This document shows, piece after piece, positions 8,014 through 16,367 of a stretch of DNA of 64,000 nucleotides; within the stretch, counting starts at the first letter, position 1, and every line of letters begins with the position of its first letter. The DNA comes from SAR86 cluster bacterium (lineage in GTDB: Bacteria > Pseudomonadota > Gammaproteobacteria > Magnimaribacterales > Magnimaribacteraceae), in NCBI GenBank assembly GCA_016777005.1, contig JADHSF010000001.1, positions 1 to 64,000 on the forward strand, read 5' to 3'. The position numbers and the translations under genes were made by a program. A model generated the notes under the pieces. That model was not told where the DNA came from. It did not search any database and saw only the letters and a list, made by a program, of their open reading frames with translations.

Positions 8014-9288
8014 ATGAAAGCTTCAAAGTTAATTCTAGGTACTCAAAGAGAAAATCCTGCAGATGCAGAGATTGTTAGTCACCAATTAATGATTAGAGCT
8101 GGGCTAATCAGGCAAGTTTCTTCAGGAATATACAATTGGCTCCCTTTGGGGAAAAAAGTACTTCAGAAGGTTGAGGATATTATAAGAACTGAAATGAATA
8201 ACTCGGACGCGCAAGAAATTTTAATGCCAATGGTCCAACCAGCTGCTTTATGGGAAGAATCTGGAAGAATTGATCAATATGGTCAAGAATTACTAGTTTT
8301 CCTAGATAGGCATGATAATAAATTTTGTCTTGGGCCTACTCATGAAGAAATAATTACTGATCTTTGTAAGAATCTTCTTACTAGCTATAAACAGTTACCA
8401 GTCACTCTTTACCAAATCCAAACAAAATTTAGAGATGAAATAAGGCCTAGATTCGGGGTGATGAGATCTAGAGAATTTATTATGAAAGATGCCTATTCTT
8501 TTGATTTAAATAAAGAAGGCCTTGATCAAAGTTATGCGATCATGAAGGGCGCTTATATAAATATTTTTAATCGCCTGGGTTTGGACTATCGTATTGTAAA
8601 GGCAGACAGCGGAGCTATAGGAGGTTCTGACTCTGAGGAATTTCATGTATTGGCTGATTCGGGTGAGGACCTTTTAGCTTTTAGTGATAAGAGTGATTAT
8701 GCAATTAATGCTGAATTGCTTACAGAACTTCAAGAGGGACAAGATCCTTATTCATTAGAAGGTAAGCAAAGTCCAGATGGGAAAGGTAATCTTAAATTGA
8801 AAAAAGGGATAGAGGTAGGTCATATATTCAAACTGGGTAAAAAATATTCAGAAATCCTTAATTTAAGAATCCAAGGAGAAGATGGTGACATCAATCCTGA
8901 GATGGGTTGCTATGGTATTGGAGCTTCAAGAATTGTTGCTGCAGCAATAGAACAAAATCACGATGAAAAAGGCATAGTATGGCCTAAATCATTATCCCCC
9001 TTTCAAGTTGCATTGGTTGAAGTCAACTCAAAAGATAACAAAGTTGTGAAGGATAAATGTAATGAAATCTATCAATTACTAAAAGATAACAACATTGAAA
9101 CATTATGGGATGATAGAGACAAAAGACCTGGTGTAAAATTTTCTGATATGGAAGTAATCGGCATCCCTATGACAATTATCGTTGGGGAGAGAACTCTAGA
9201 AACTGGTCAGATAGAAATTAAGAAAAGAAAAGATGAGAAACCAGAACTGGTCTCTCATCAAGATCTTTTATCACTGATACTGAGCTAA
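8014..9288 (+). CDS. proS: prolyl-tRNA synthetase lacking the INS editing domain
   Basis: Class II ProRS that charges tRNA-Pro. The N-terminal catalytic part ('GPTHEEIITDL', 'KFRDEIRPRFGVMRSREFIMKDAYSF') and the C-terminal anticodon-binding domain closely follow the E. coli protein. The product is 424 residues instead of about 570. The roughly 150-residue INS domain, which hydrolyses Ala-tRNA-Pro, is missing: 'SDYAINAEL' passes through a short linker to 'DGKGNLKLKKGIEVGHIF'. The frame stays open through the junction, so this is a clean in-frame loss, not a frameshift. It converges on the thiolase gene with overlapping stop codons. Confidence 0.97.
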   Translation: MKASKLILGTQRENPADAEIVSHQLMIRAGLIRQVSSGIYNWLPLGKKVLQKVEDIIRTEMNNSDAQEILMPMVQPAALWEESGRIDQYGQELLVFLDRHDNKFCLGPTHEEIITDLCKNLLTSYKQLPVTLYQIQTKFRDEIRPRFGVMRSREFIMKDAYSFDLNKEGLDQSYAIMKGAYINIFNRLGLDYRIVKADSGAIGGSDSEEFHVLADSGEDLLAFSDKSDYAINAELLTELQEGQDPYSLEGKQSPDGKGNLKLKKGIEVGHIFKLGKKYSEILNLRIQGEDGDINPEMGCYGIGASRIVAAAIEQNHDEKGIVWPKSLSPFQVALVEVNSKDNKVVKDKCNEIYQLLKDNNIETLWDDRDKRPGVKFSDMEVIGIPMTIIVGERTLETGQIEIKKRKDEKPELVSHQDLLSLILS

Positions 9289-10463
9289 TCCATCCTCTCA
9301 ATGATCATTGCATTAGCTGTACCACCACCTTCGCAGATGGCTTGAAGCCCATATTTTACTTCCCTTCTTTCCAGTTCATGCAATAAGGTAGTCATTAACT
9401 TGGCACCAGTACCTCCCAAGGGATGTCCCAAGGCCATAGCACCTCCATTAACATTTAATTTATCTAGATCAGCATTTAACTCTTTTGCCCAAGCTAATGG
9501 AACGGGTGCAAACGCTTCATTAACTTCATATAAATCTATGTCCTCGATAGACATGGAAGCTTTTTCTAAAACATTTCTAGAAGCTGGTATTGGACCAGTT
9601 AACATTATTACTGGATCGTCTCCGGCTAATGCCAATGCGACTACTTTAGCTCTAGGTTTAAGTCCAAGTTTAGCTAATCCTGCATCATTAACAAGCATGA
9701 CTGCTGCAGCTCCGTCACAGATCTGACTTGATGTACCAGCAGTTAGAACACCATCCTCAGACAATGCATTTAGACCAGAAAGACTCTCAGAACTTGCATC
9801 AAATCTAATACCTTCATCAACAGTAACCATCTCTTTTTCGCCATTTGGAAGGTCACCCTCTACTGGAACTATCTCTCTATCAAAATATCCACCTTCTGTT
9901 GCGTTTACAGCTTTATGATGACTTGAAAGGGCAAATGCATCTAATTCTTCTCTGGACATGTCCCATCTTTTTGCCATCATTTCAGCACCTGTAAATTGAC
10001 TAAACTGAACTCCAGGGTATCTTTCACTTGTTCCTTTTCCGCCGTATGGCTGACCATGGCCCGCCTTGAAACTATCTATAACTGCAGCACCGATTGGTAC
10101 TTGACTCATTACCTCAACTCCGCCAGCAATAACAATATCTTGTGTCTCAGACATAACTGCTTGTGCTGCAAAATGAATAGCTTGCTGTGAAGAACCACAT
10201 TGCCTATCAACTGTAGTTCCTGGAACAGATTCAGGAAGAGAAGATGCAAGGACTGCATTTCTTGCTATATTCCCTGATTGCGCACCAGATTGGCTGACAC
10301 AACCGAAAATTACATCATCAATTTCTTCTGGGTTTACACCAGTCCTTTGAACTATTTCATCTAAAACGAGTGCACCTAAATCTGTGGGATGCCACTGACT
10401 TAACTTACCGTTTTTTCTTCCACCAGGTGTCCTGACGGCACCAACTATATATGCATTTCCCAT
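9285..10463 (-). CDS. thiolase (acetyl-CoA C-acyltransferase family)
   Basis: A 392-residue thiolase that either joins acetyl-CoA units or cleaves 3-ketoacyl-CoA. The nucleophilic Cys89 ('VDRQCGSS'), His347 ('GGAMALGHPLGGTGA') and second Cys377 ('ICEGGGTANA') are all in place. The last motif differs from the common 'CIGGGQG', so biosynthetic versus degradative use cannot be decided. AAGGAG lies 7 bases before the ATG, the clearest ribosome site in the window. The gene stands alone after recA, separated by a terminator-like hairpin. Confidence 0.93.
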   Translation of the reverse strand: MGNAYIVGAVRTPGGRKNGKLSQWHPTDLGALVLDEIVQRTGVNPEEIDDVIFGCVSQSGAQSGNIARNAVLASSLPESVPGTTVDRQCGSSQQAIHFAAQAVMSETQDIVIAGGVEVMSQVPIGAAVIDSFKAGHGQPYGGKGTSERYPGVQFSQFTGAEMMAKRWDMSREELDAFALSSHHKAVNATEGGYFDREIVPVEGDLPNGEKEMVTVDEGIRFDASSESLSGLNALSEDGVLTAGTSSQICDGAAAVMLVNDAGLAKLGLKPRAKVVALALAGDDPVIMLTGPIPASRNVLEKASMSIEDIDLYEVNEAFAPVPLAWAKELNADLDKLNVNGGAMALGHPLGGTGAKLMTTLLHELERREVKYGLQAICEGGGTANAMIIERMD

Positions 10464-10479
10464 ATTTACTCCTTGTTTT

Positions 10480-10511
10480 TAAAGAAAGTGGCGACTTAAA
10501 AGAGTCGCCAC
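10480..10511 (-). terminator. rho-independent terminator downstream of recA
   Basis: On the minus strand a 9-bp perfect stem (GTGGCGACT / AGTCGCCAC, 10488-10511) with a 6-base loop is followed by TTTCTTT. It lies in the gap between recA and the thiolase gene and is one of very few intrinsic terminators I could find in this packed window. Confidence 0.75.
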
Positions 10512-10553
10512 ATTCGAATCCTATAACAAAATAGGTCTTATGAGAAAAAGAAA

Positions 10554-11573
10554 TTAATCCTCTTTATTAATCGCGTCCATTACCTGTTTTTCTATTGTCT
10601 CTAGTAATTTAGGATTCTCCTTCAAGAATTCAATAGAATTAGCCTTTCCTTGACCTATCTTCTCACCATTATAACTATACCAAGCGCCTGCTTTTTCAAT
10701 AATATCTAGATCAGATCCTTTATCTATAAGTTCACCGAGACGATTTATTCCCTTGTTGTAAAGAATTTGGAACTCTGCTTGTTTGAAAGGTGGAGATACT
10801 TTATTTTTTACAACTTTCACTCTTGTTTCATTACCCACTGCCTCATCACCATCTTTGACAGTTCCTATTCTTCTGATATCCATTCTCACTGATGCATAAA
10901 ATTTGAGTGCATTACCGCCGGCTGTAGTCTCAGGACTACCGAACATAACACCTATTTTGTGGCGAATCTGGTTAATAAAAATAACTAAGGTATCTGATTT
11001 TTTAACATTACCAGTTATTTTTCTAAGAGCTTGTGACATAAGTCGTGCCTGAAGACCGACATGATGATCGCCCATTTCACCCTCTATTTCAGCTTTCGGT
11101 ACTAGTGCGGCTACAGAATCAATAACCAATATATCTATCCCACCAGACGAGACCATGATATCTGCAACTTCTAATGCCTGTTCACCAGTGTCTGGTTGGG
11201 ATACCAAAAGCTCATCTACCTTGACTCCAAGCTTCTCGGCATACAATGGATCGAGTGCATGTTCTGCATCGATAAAAGCAGCCGTTCCACCTAATTTTTG
11301 GCATTGAGCTATGACCTCTAATGTCAATGTTGTTTTACCAGAAGATTCAGGTCCATAAATCTCTACTATTCTTCCTCTGGGCAATCCACCTATGCCAAGT
11401 GCAATATCAAGACCCAAAGAGCCTGTTGGGATAGCTGGTATCCTCTCATGCCTCTTATCGCCCATGCGCATAACAGTTCCTGCACCAAACTGACGCTCTA
11501 TTTGCCCTAAAGCACTATCTAATGATTTTGATTTATCTACTTCTTTAATGTCTGTCACCTTTTTTTGAGCCAT
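10554..11573 (-). CDS. recA: RecA recombinase
   Basis: RecA forms the ATP-dependent filament for homologous recombination and stimulates LexA self-cleavage. The 339-residue protein has Walker A 'GPESSGKTT' (74-82), the L1/L2 DNA-binding loop regions and the usual C-terminal domain with a mildly acidic tail. A GGAG site precedes the ATG. A full LexA operator and a TATAAT box lie just upstream, so expression should be SOS-controlled. recX, which usually follows, is absent; a terminator comes next. Confidence 0.99.
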   Translation of the reverse strand: MAQKKVTDIKEVDKSKSLDSALGQIERQFGAGTVMRMGDKRHERIPAIPTGSLGLDIALGIGGLPRGRIVEIYGPESSGKTTLTLEVIAQCQKLGGTAAFIDAEHALDPLYAEKLGVKVDELLVSQPDTGEQALEVADIMVSSGGIDILVIDSVAALVPKAEIEGEMGDHHVGLQARLMSQALRKITGNVKKSDTLVIFINQIRHKIGVMFGSPETTAGGNALKFYASVRMDIRRIGTVKDGDEAVGNETRVKVVKNKVSPPFKQAEFQILYNKGINRLGELIDKGSDLDIIEKAGAWYSYNGEKIGQGKANSIEFLKENPKLLETIEKQVMDAINKED

Positions 11574-11599
11574 AATATTTCTCCGTTAGAATATTATGC

Positions 11600-11605
11600 A
11601 TTATA
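11600..11605 (-). promoter_or_regulatory. recA promoter -10 box
   Basis: A perfect TATAAT on the minus strand, 27 bases before the recA ATG. The spacer and -35 region fall inside the LexA box, which fits repression by LexA. Confidence 0.6.
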
Positions 11606-11610
11606 CAAAA

Positions 11611-11630
11611 TACTGTATAAATAAACAGTA
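11611..11630. promoter_or_regulatory. LexA operator (SOS box) of recA
   Basis: TACTGTATAAATAAACAGTA matches the gammaproteobacterial SOS box TACTG(TA)5CAGTA: the CTG-N10-CAG core and both outer TA pairs are intact. It lies between pncC and recA, overlapping the region upstream of the recA -10 box. Confidence 0.9.
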
Positions 11631-11642
11631 TTATTTATATTA

Positions 11643-12131
11643 TTATTTCAATAACTCTATGGCCCCTTCTAGGCCTGTAATTACAGTCTGATATCTTACT
11701 TCGTTTCTGTTGCCTTCGAATAGAAAAGTTGACTTTATAGTCTCGCTTCCTTTGAGCTTCCAAGCTACACATACCGTACCAACAGGCCTTTCATCTGTTC
11801 CTCCACCTGGACCTGCTATACCGCTTATTGCAATTCCAAGATCAGCATGGCTTTCATCTAATGCTCCTGTCACCATCTCCTTTACCACTTCTTCACTAAC
11901 TGCTCCAAAAGTCTTAAGAGTATCTTTGGATACACCTAATATCTTCTGTTTAGAAATATTTGAGTATGTAATGAAACTGCAACCAAACCAAGCAGAGCTG
12001 CCAGGAACTGAGACTATTGATTGAGAAAGTAGACCTCCTGTACAGGACTCTGCAGAAGTAAAAAACATTTTATTCTTCTGCAAAAGAGCACCTAAATCAG
12101 CGCTAAGGATTTCTAAATTATTTAATTCCAA
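11643..12131 (-). CDS. pncC: PncC-type nicotinamide-nucleotide amidase (CinA C-terminal domain)
   Basis: A stand-alone CinA C-terminal domain (162 residues) that deamidates nicotinamide mononucleotide for NAD salvage. The conserved 'TSAESCTGGLLS', 'FITYSN', 'GAVSEEVVKEM' and 'SGIAGPGGG' stretches are present. The start appears to be TTG; the first ATG (residue 22) would cut into the fold. It precedes recA, as in Pseudomonas and E. coli. Confidence 0.92.
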   Translation of the reverse strand: MELNNLEILSADLGALLQKNKMFFTSAESCTGGLLSQSIVSVPGSSAWFGCSFITYSNISKQKILGVSKDTLKTFGAVSEEVVKEMVTGALDESHADLGIAISGIAGPGGGTDERPVGTVCVAWKLKGSETIKSTFLFEGNRNEVRYQTVITGLEGAIELLK

Positions 12132-12154
12132 TTTGTAAAATAATATTAATGATC

Positions 12155-12182
12155 ATTAGAACAGATATGAAATGTTTGTCTA
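12155..12182 (-). promoter_or_regulatory. candidate promoter for pncC
   Basis: TAGACA (-35, 12177-12182) and TCTAAT (-10, 12155-12160) on the minus strand are 16 bases apart, each one mismatch from consensus. It lies 24 bases before the pncC TTG start. Confidence 0.4.
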
Positions 12183-12205
12183 GTTGGTGGTTACTGAAAT
12201 ATTCG

Positions 12206-12219
12206 TAAAATGATAAAAT
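12206..12219 (+). promoter_or_regulatory. candidate -10 region for fdxA
   Basis: Two TAAAAT hexamers occur here; the second forms TGATAAAAT, an extended -10. Either would start transcription within about 10 bases of the fdxA ATG, which has no clear ribosome site. Confidence 0.3.
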
Positions 12220-12227
12220 GATTTTTA

Positions 12228-12551
12228 ATGGCTTTTATCGTTGGTGACGCTTGTGTCAAATGCAAATTAACAGACTGTGTTGAGGTGTGTCCTGTTGACT
12301 GTTTTTATGAAGGGCCGAATATGCTTGTGATCAATCCGGATGAATGTATAGATTGCGCACTGTGTGAACCAGAGTGTCCAATTGACGCTATTTATTCCGA
12401 GGATGAGGTTCCAGATAACCAAATAAAGTATATTGAACTAAATGCAGAGCTATGCATGGAATGGCCTAATATTGTAGAACAAAAGGATCCCCTTCCGGAT
12501 TCAGATCAATGGAAAGAAGTAGAGGATAAATTTGAAATGATTGAGCGCTAG
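12228..12551 (+). CDS. fdxA: FdxA, 7Fe-8S ferredoxin
   Basis: A 107-residue ferredoxin with one [3Fe-4S] and one [4Fe-4S] cluster, of the Azotobacter FdI type, acting as a low-potential electron carrier. Cysteine groups '[14 protein letters not shown]' and '[12 protein letters not shown]' supply the ligands, and the tail has the family's '[12 protein letters not shown]'. In Pseudomonas fdxA lies on the rpoS-mutS side of recA; here it is present but reads towards the DUF368 gene and shares a CTAG stop overlap with it. Confidence 0.96.
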   Translation: MAFIVGDACVKCKLTDCVEVCPVDCFYEGPNMLVINPDECIDCALCEPECPIDAIYSEDEVPDNQIKYIELNAELCMEWPNIVEQKDPLPDSDQWKEVEDKFEMIER

Positions 12552-13351
12552 CTTTTGCCAATGTATTTAAAGAATAAAACCAAAACTATCCCTAAGAAAG
12601 AACCAATCAAAAAAGGTTGTAGATTAGATACATAGATTGTGTCCATAGGTTGATTCTGCCAAATGAGCGGAATACAAAATATGATCAAGCCAAAAAATAT
12701 AGACAAGAGTAAAGCTTTTTGCTTCTCATACAGTATCTTTATTAATCTAACTATACTTAATAATCCGATAACTGCACCGCTCAAAAAGATCAATATGATT
12801 TCCATATCTATATCCCTTACTGCCCCCAATACAAAAGAGTATGTGCCTAATAAAAGAAGAATAAAACTCCCTGATATCCCTGGAACAACTAGAGCAGTAA
12901 CTGCAAAAAAACCTGAAAAAAATAAATACCAAGGACTAATATCAATTAGCTCTCTACTTGGCATTAGAAACAGCAAACCGCAGATAATTAAAGAAATAAT
13001 AAGTCCAATGAAAAACGATCTAGATAATTTTGGCTTTAAAGGTTCAATAAAAACAGAGCAAAACAATAAAGAAGACAGGAAAGATCTAAATGCTATGGGA
13101 TATGCATCCATGGTGAATAAAATCAGGGCAGAAAGAGAATAAATCGAAAGCAACATACCCATAAACAAAATACTTATGAAATTGCCATCAATTCGACTCC
13201 AAGCAAGATTTAATTTTCTTTCGAGTAAGAGATGGATAAGTTCGTAATCAAAGCTTGAAATTGCTTTGATCAATCTTTCGTAAACTCCTAAGATTAGAGC
13301 TACAGTTCCGCCTGATATCCCTGGTATAACTTCGGCAATACCCATTGCCAT
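12548..13351 (-). CDS. DUF368 membrane protein, PopT-like undecaprenyl-phosphate transporter
   Basis: A 267-residue integral membrane protein with about eight hydrophobic helices and the DUF368 repeats '[23 protein letters not shown]' and '[19 protein letters not shown]'. DUF368 proteins (PopT) are known to flip undecaprenyl phosphate back across the membrane for reuse in cell-wall synthesis. Homologues normally have a few more residues before '[12 protein letters not shown]'; the upstream in-frame codons encode 'KKISIFIRG' but contain no standard start, so a non-standard start is possible. It sits where nlpD-rpoS follow pcm in Pseudomonas. Confidence 0.85.
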   Translation of the reverse strand: MAMGIAEVIPGISGGTVALILGVYERLIKAISSFDYELIHLLLERKLNLAWSRIDGNFISILFMGMLLSIYSLSALILFTMDAYPIAFRSFLSSLLFCSVFIEPLKPKLSRSFFIGLIISLIICGLLFLMPSRELIDISPWYLFFSGFFAVTALVVPGISGSFILLLLGTYSFVLGAVRDIDMEIILIFLSGAVIGLLSIVRLIKILYEKQKALLLSIFFGLIIFCIPLIWQNQPMDTIYVSNLQPFLIGSFLGIVLVLFFKYIGKS

Positions 13352-13389
13352 GCCTCTTATGAATATTGAGATTTTTTTATTCTTGATAA

Positions 13390-14073
13390 TTATGAAACCA
13401 CTCCCTTGAGTAAAGGAACAAACAAAACTTCTTCAAGCTTCTCTTCTATAAAAATATCTTTTGAAGTTCTCTTTATGAGCGTGAGGATTTGTTTATTACT
13501 ATCACCAACTGGAATAATTAATTTCCCCCCTACATTAAGTTTCTCTTTTAAAAATTGAGGAATTTCAAGAGGCGCTGCTGCAGATAAAATCGCATCATAT
13601 TTCTGGTCTCCAAGTTTATTTCCATCATCCACCATGAATTCCACATTATTAACTTTTAATTGCTTAAGAGTTTTCTTGGCTTTATCTTGAAGCGGCTCTA
13701 TCCGCTCAATAGAAGTAACTTTTTTAGAAAAGATAGCTAGTAGATATGTTTGATAGCCACAACCAGTTCCAATTTCTAAAGTTTTCTTAAGGGGAACTTC
13801 TGCTAACCTATCTCCAGAAACTAAGGCCTCTGTCATTCTAGCAACTATATAGGGTTGAGAAATTGTTTGCTGGTATCCTATTGGTAAGGCCAGGTCTTCA
13901 TATGCTCTTGTAGAAAGAGCCTCGTCTAAAAAAAGATGTCTAGGGCTATCTCTCATTGCCTCAAGTACCCTTACATCAGAAATACCTTTTTCAGTGAGTC
14001 TTTCGATAAGCCTTTGCCTAGTTCTCAATGAAGTCATCCCCTGCCCTTGGAGTAATTCTTTATCTAAGCTCAT
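13390..14073 (-). CDS. pcm: protein-L-isoaspartate O-methyltransferase
   Basis: Pcm repairs isoaspartyl residues in aged proteins using S-adenosylmethionine. The 227-residue protein has the SAM-binding 'LEIGTGCGYQTYLLA' and the family motifs 'PIGYQQTISQPYIVARMTE' and 'PVGDSNKQ'. Its ATG overlaps the surE stop by 4 bases (ATGA). A later ATG (residue 13) is also possible. It is followed by the DUF368 gene instead of nlpD-rpoS. Confidence 0.95.
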   Translation of the reverse strand: MSLDKELLQGQGMTSLRTRQRLIERLTEKGISDVRVLEAMRDSPRHLFLDEALSTRAYEDLALPIGYQQTISQPYIVARMTEALVSGDRLAEVPLKKTLEIGTGCGYQTYLLAIFSKKVTSIERIEPLQDKAKKTLKQLKVNNVEFMVDDGNKLGDQKYDAILSAAAPLEIPQFLKEKLNVGGKLIIPVGDSNKQILTLIKRTSKDIFIEEKLEEVLFVPLLKGVVS

Positions 14074-14837
14074 TTCTTTTGAAGGTTAAAATTTATATTG
14101 GGTTCAGTTTCATAAGAAAATTTAGGATAAATAGGAGAGATAGAAATAGTATTATTTTTAAGAGCGCTTATATCTGAATTAGATTCATTGGGAGGACAAT
14201 TCTCTCTATGAGAGGTCCAATAAGTTATTTGATCATCTTTTTCCTTTTCCACATGAGGAGGGTTTCTCTTACCCCATTTACCAATTGACGTAATCTCATA
14301 ATCTAAATCTGCGGAGAATACTTTATTAGGAGTATTAACATTAAGAACAATAGAGGAGTCAATTATACTGAGATCATAATTTTCAATAAGATCTAGAACC
14401 ACTTTTGCAGCAGTATCATAATTTGGGTCCATAAAACTTTCTGAGCCTGGTTGATGGAACGCAGCAGCAGATACAGCAATAGAAGGATAAGTTAACCATC
14501 TTCCTTCCAGGGCCGCGCCAACAGTTCCTGAATAGAGAAGATCTTCTCCCATATTAGCCCCAAGATTAATACCGCTGATAACTAGGTCAGGTGTCCATGG
14601 AGCAAGTTCGTGGATGCCAAGATAAACACAATCTGCGGGTTTGCCTGTAACGGAAACAAAACCATTATTATGGAATTTAGCTTTCATTGGTTGATTGACT
14701 GTAATAGAACAACCCGCTCCACTATGATTCGTCTCTGGTGCCACAACAAATAAATCTGCTGAATCCTTAAGAGTTTCGTATAGAGCTTCTAGGCCCGGCG
14801 CATCATAGCCATCATCGTTTGAGAGTAGTATTTTCAT
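14070..14837 (-). CDS. surE: SurE, 5'/3'-nucleotidase
   Basis: SurE removes phosphate from nucleoside monophosphates and short polyphosphate. The 255-residue product begins 'MKILLSNDDGYDAPGLEAL' with the metal-binding D8-D9 pair, then 'HSGAGCSIT' and 'SGINLGANMGEDLLYSGTVGAA'. The C-terminal part is less typical than the N-terminal two thirds. It lies 15 bases after ispF; truD, which often separates ispF and surE, is absent. Confidence 0.95.
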   Translation of the reverse strand: MKILLSNDDGYDAPGLEALYETLKDSADLFVVAPETNHSGAGCSITVNQPMKAKFHNNGFVSVTGKPADCVYLGIHELAPWTPDLVISGINLGANMGEDLLYSGTVGAALEGRWLTYPSIAVSAAAFHQPGSESFMDPNYDTAAKVVLDLIENYDLSIIDSSIVLNVNTPNKVFSADLDYEITSIGKWGKRNPPHVEKEKDDQITYWTSHRENCPPNESNSDISALKNNTISISPIYPKFSYETEPNINFNLQKK

Positions 14838-14852
14838 TATTCTAATATTTTC

Positions 14853-15320
14853 TTATTCAATTAAGCTTATGCAGTGGCAAGAGATTCCTTCTAAATTTCC
14901 TTCAAACCCCAGACCATCAGTAGTAGTCGCCTTGCAACTAATTTTATTAATATCTATCTCGAGGATACTAGATAAATTTTTTCTTATTATATCTCTATGA
15001 GGTATTATTTTTGGAACTTCACCTACATATGTAATATCTATATTAACTATAGAAAAATTATCTCTCTTTAGTTTTTCCATAACGGTAAGCAACATAGATA
15101 CGCTTGAAATGTCTTTTAAAGATTCATCTTCACTAGGAAAATAAGCTCCCAGATCTCCATAAGCGGCCGCTCCAAGAAGTGAATCAATCAAAGCATGAAT
15201 AATTATATCTCCATCGGAATGAGCCTCGATAGAATAATCACAGTCTATTTCAATACCACCAAGAGTAAGACTTTTTCCTGGTTTAATTTTATGAGCATCA
15301 TAACCTTGTCCAATTCTCAT
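14853..15320 (-). CDS. ispF: IspF, 2-C-methyl-D-erythritol 2,4-cyclodiphosphate synthase
   Basis: Fifth enzyme of the MEP isoprenoid pathway. The 155-residue protein opens 'RIGQGYDAHKI' (zinc ligands D8, H10) and has 'SDGDIIIHALIDSLLGAA' with the third zinc ligand His. The C-terminal 'KATTTDGLGFEG' is the nucleotide-binding stretch. It lies 4 bases after ispD. Confidence 0.97.
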   Translation of the reverse strand: MRIGQGYDAHKIKPGKSLTLGGIEIDCDYSIEAHSDGDIIIHALIDSLLGAAAYGDLGAYFPSEDESLKDISSVSMLLTVMEKLKRDNFSIVNIDITYVGEVPKIIPHRDIIRKNLSSILEIDINKISCKATTTDGLGFEGNLEGISCHCISLIE

Positions 15321-15324
15321 TTTG

Positions 15325-16017
15325 CTAATTCCTTTTTGTATTTATTATAGATTCAGCCAAGCTTAAGTCCTCTTGAAAGGTTATTTTTATATTATTAGCT
15401 GAGCTTTGAAATAAAAATATATCATCATCTAATTTATCAAAAAGAGAGGATTCGTCTGTTAGCTTATTCATTTCTATTTTATTCACATCGTAAGCCTGCA
15501 TTAAATTTGTATGCCTAAAAACCTGAGGTGTCTGAGCCTGCCATAGTTCTGATCTATCAACTGTTTGATTGATTCGTACTCCGTCTGAAGAAGCCTTCAA
15601 AGTATCTGAGCATGGGGTTGCAAAGATAGCACCAGAATTTTCCGACGAACAAAATTGAGTGAGAAATTCTTCAACCTCTTCATTCAACACACAAGGCCTA
15701 GCAGCGTCATGAATTAAAACATTCTCAATGTGTCCCTTTTCTGTCAAGTAGTCAAAACCTATCTTGACGGACTCAGCTCTATTCAAACCTCCCTCAACAA
15801 GATTTACTCTGTCGTCTTGGGTTAACTTATGACAATAAGGGTCCTCCTTAGAGACCATAATCACTACTTTCTTACATTGATCAAAACTCAAGAATAATTC
15901 TAATGAATAATCCAAGACGAATTGTCCATTAATTTTATGATATTGCTTAGGTTTATCGTTCTCAAAGCGCAAACCTAAGCCTGCGCTTGGTAAAATTACT
16001 ACAAATGGATCAATCAA
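15325..16017 (-). CDS. ispD: IspD, MEP cytidylyltransferase
   Basis: Third enzyme of the MEP pathway, attaching CMP to methylerythritol phosphate. The 230-residue protein has the nucleotide loop 'PSAGLGLRFENDKPKQY' and the motif 'VLIHDAARPC'. The start is TTG in an overlapping TTGA with the ftsB stop; no ATG is available before the conserved loop. Confidence 0.95.
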   Translation of the reverse strand: MIDPFVVILPSAGLGLRFENDKPKQYHKINGQFVLDYSLELFLSFDQCKKVVIMVSKEDPYCHKLTQDDRVNLVEGGLNRAESVKIGFDYLTEKGHIENVLIHDAARPCVLNEEVEEFLTQFCSSENSGAIFATPCSDTLKASSDGVRINQTVDRSELWQAQTPQVFRHTNLMQAYDVNKIEMNKLTDESSLFDKLDDDIFLFQSSANNIKITFQEDLSLAESIINTKRN

Positions 16018-16367
16018 TTTTTATTTTCTAAATTTTGTTCGTCAACTTCGTTTTTAAAGACATAAAACTTTTCACCTGGCTTTATCATTCCGAGCTCATA
16101 CCTGGCAGCACCTTCTAAGGCCTCTCTTCCAGAACTTAGCTTGTCTCTCTCTTCAGCTAAAATTTGATTATTATTTTTTAATTCAACCATTTCATCTTCT
16201 ATAGCTGCGATACTCTTATTTAACTCAGATAAATCATGATTGTTATGTTCACCAAACCAATATTGGTTTTGGGTTAAAGCAATTACTAGAAATAAAAAAA
16301 TAAGGCTAAAGCTGTATATAGGTTGAATTTTAAAAATTAAAAAAACTCTTTTAATTATCCTAAACAT
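16014..16367 (-). CDS. ftsB: FtsB, divisome protein
   Basis: FtsB forms a complex with FtsL and FtsQ at the septum. The 117-residue product has one membrane helix (about 17-33), the 'QYWFGE' segment, a coiled coil (about 44-78) and the family's 'REALEGAARYELGMIKPGEKFY'. It is about 14 residues longer at the N-terminus than E. coli FtsB and overlaps the end of eno by 13 bases; there is no later ATG before the coiled coil. The eno-ftsB-ispD order is typical of gammaproteobacteria. Confidence 0.93.
   Translation of the reverse strand: MFRIIKRVFLIFKIQPIYSFSLIFLFLVIALTQNQYWFGEHNNHDLSELNKSIAAIEDEMVELKNNNQILAEERDKLSSGREALEGAARYELGMIKPGEKFYVFKNEVDEQNLENKN

Noticed and set aside
8014-9288. proS as a frameshifted pseudogene
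   Set aside because: The frame is open throughout and both flanking domains are intact; the missing INS segment is a clean in-frame loss.
12663-13142. 159-residue plus-strand ORF opposite the DUF368 gene
   Set aside because: Antisense to a membrane protein with clear DUF368 motifs; lysine and isoleucine runs mirror the hydrophobic codons on the other strand.
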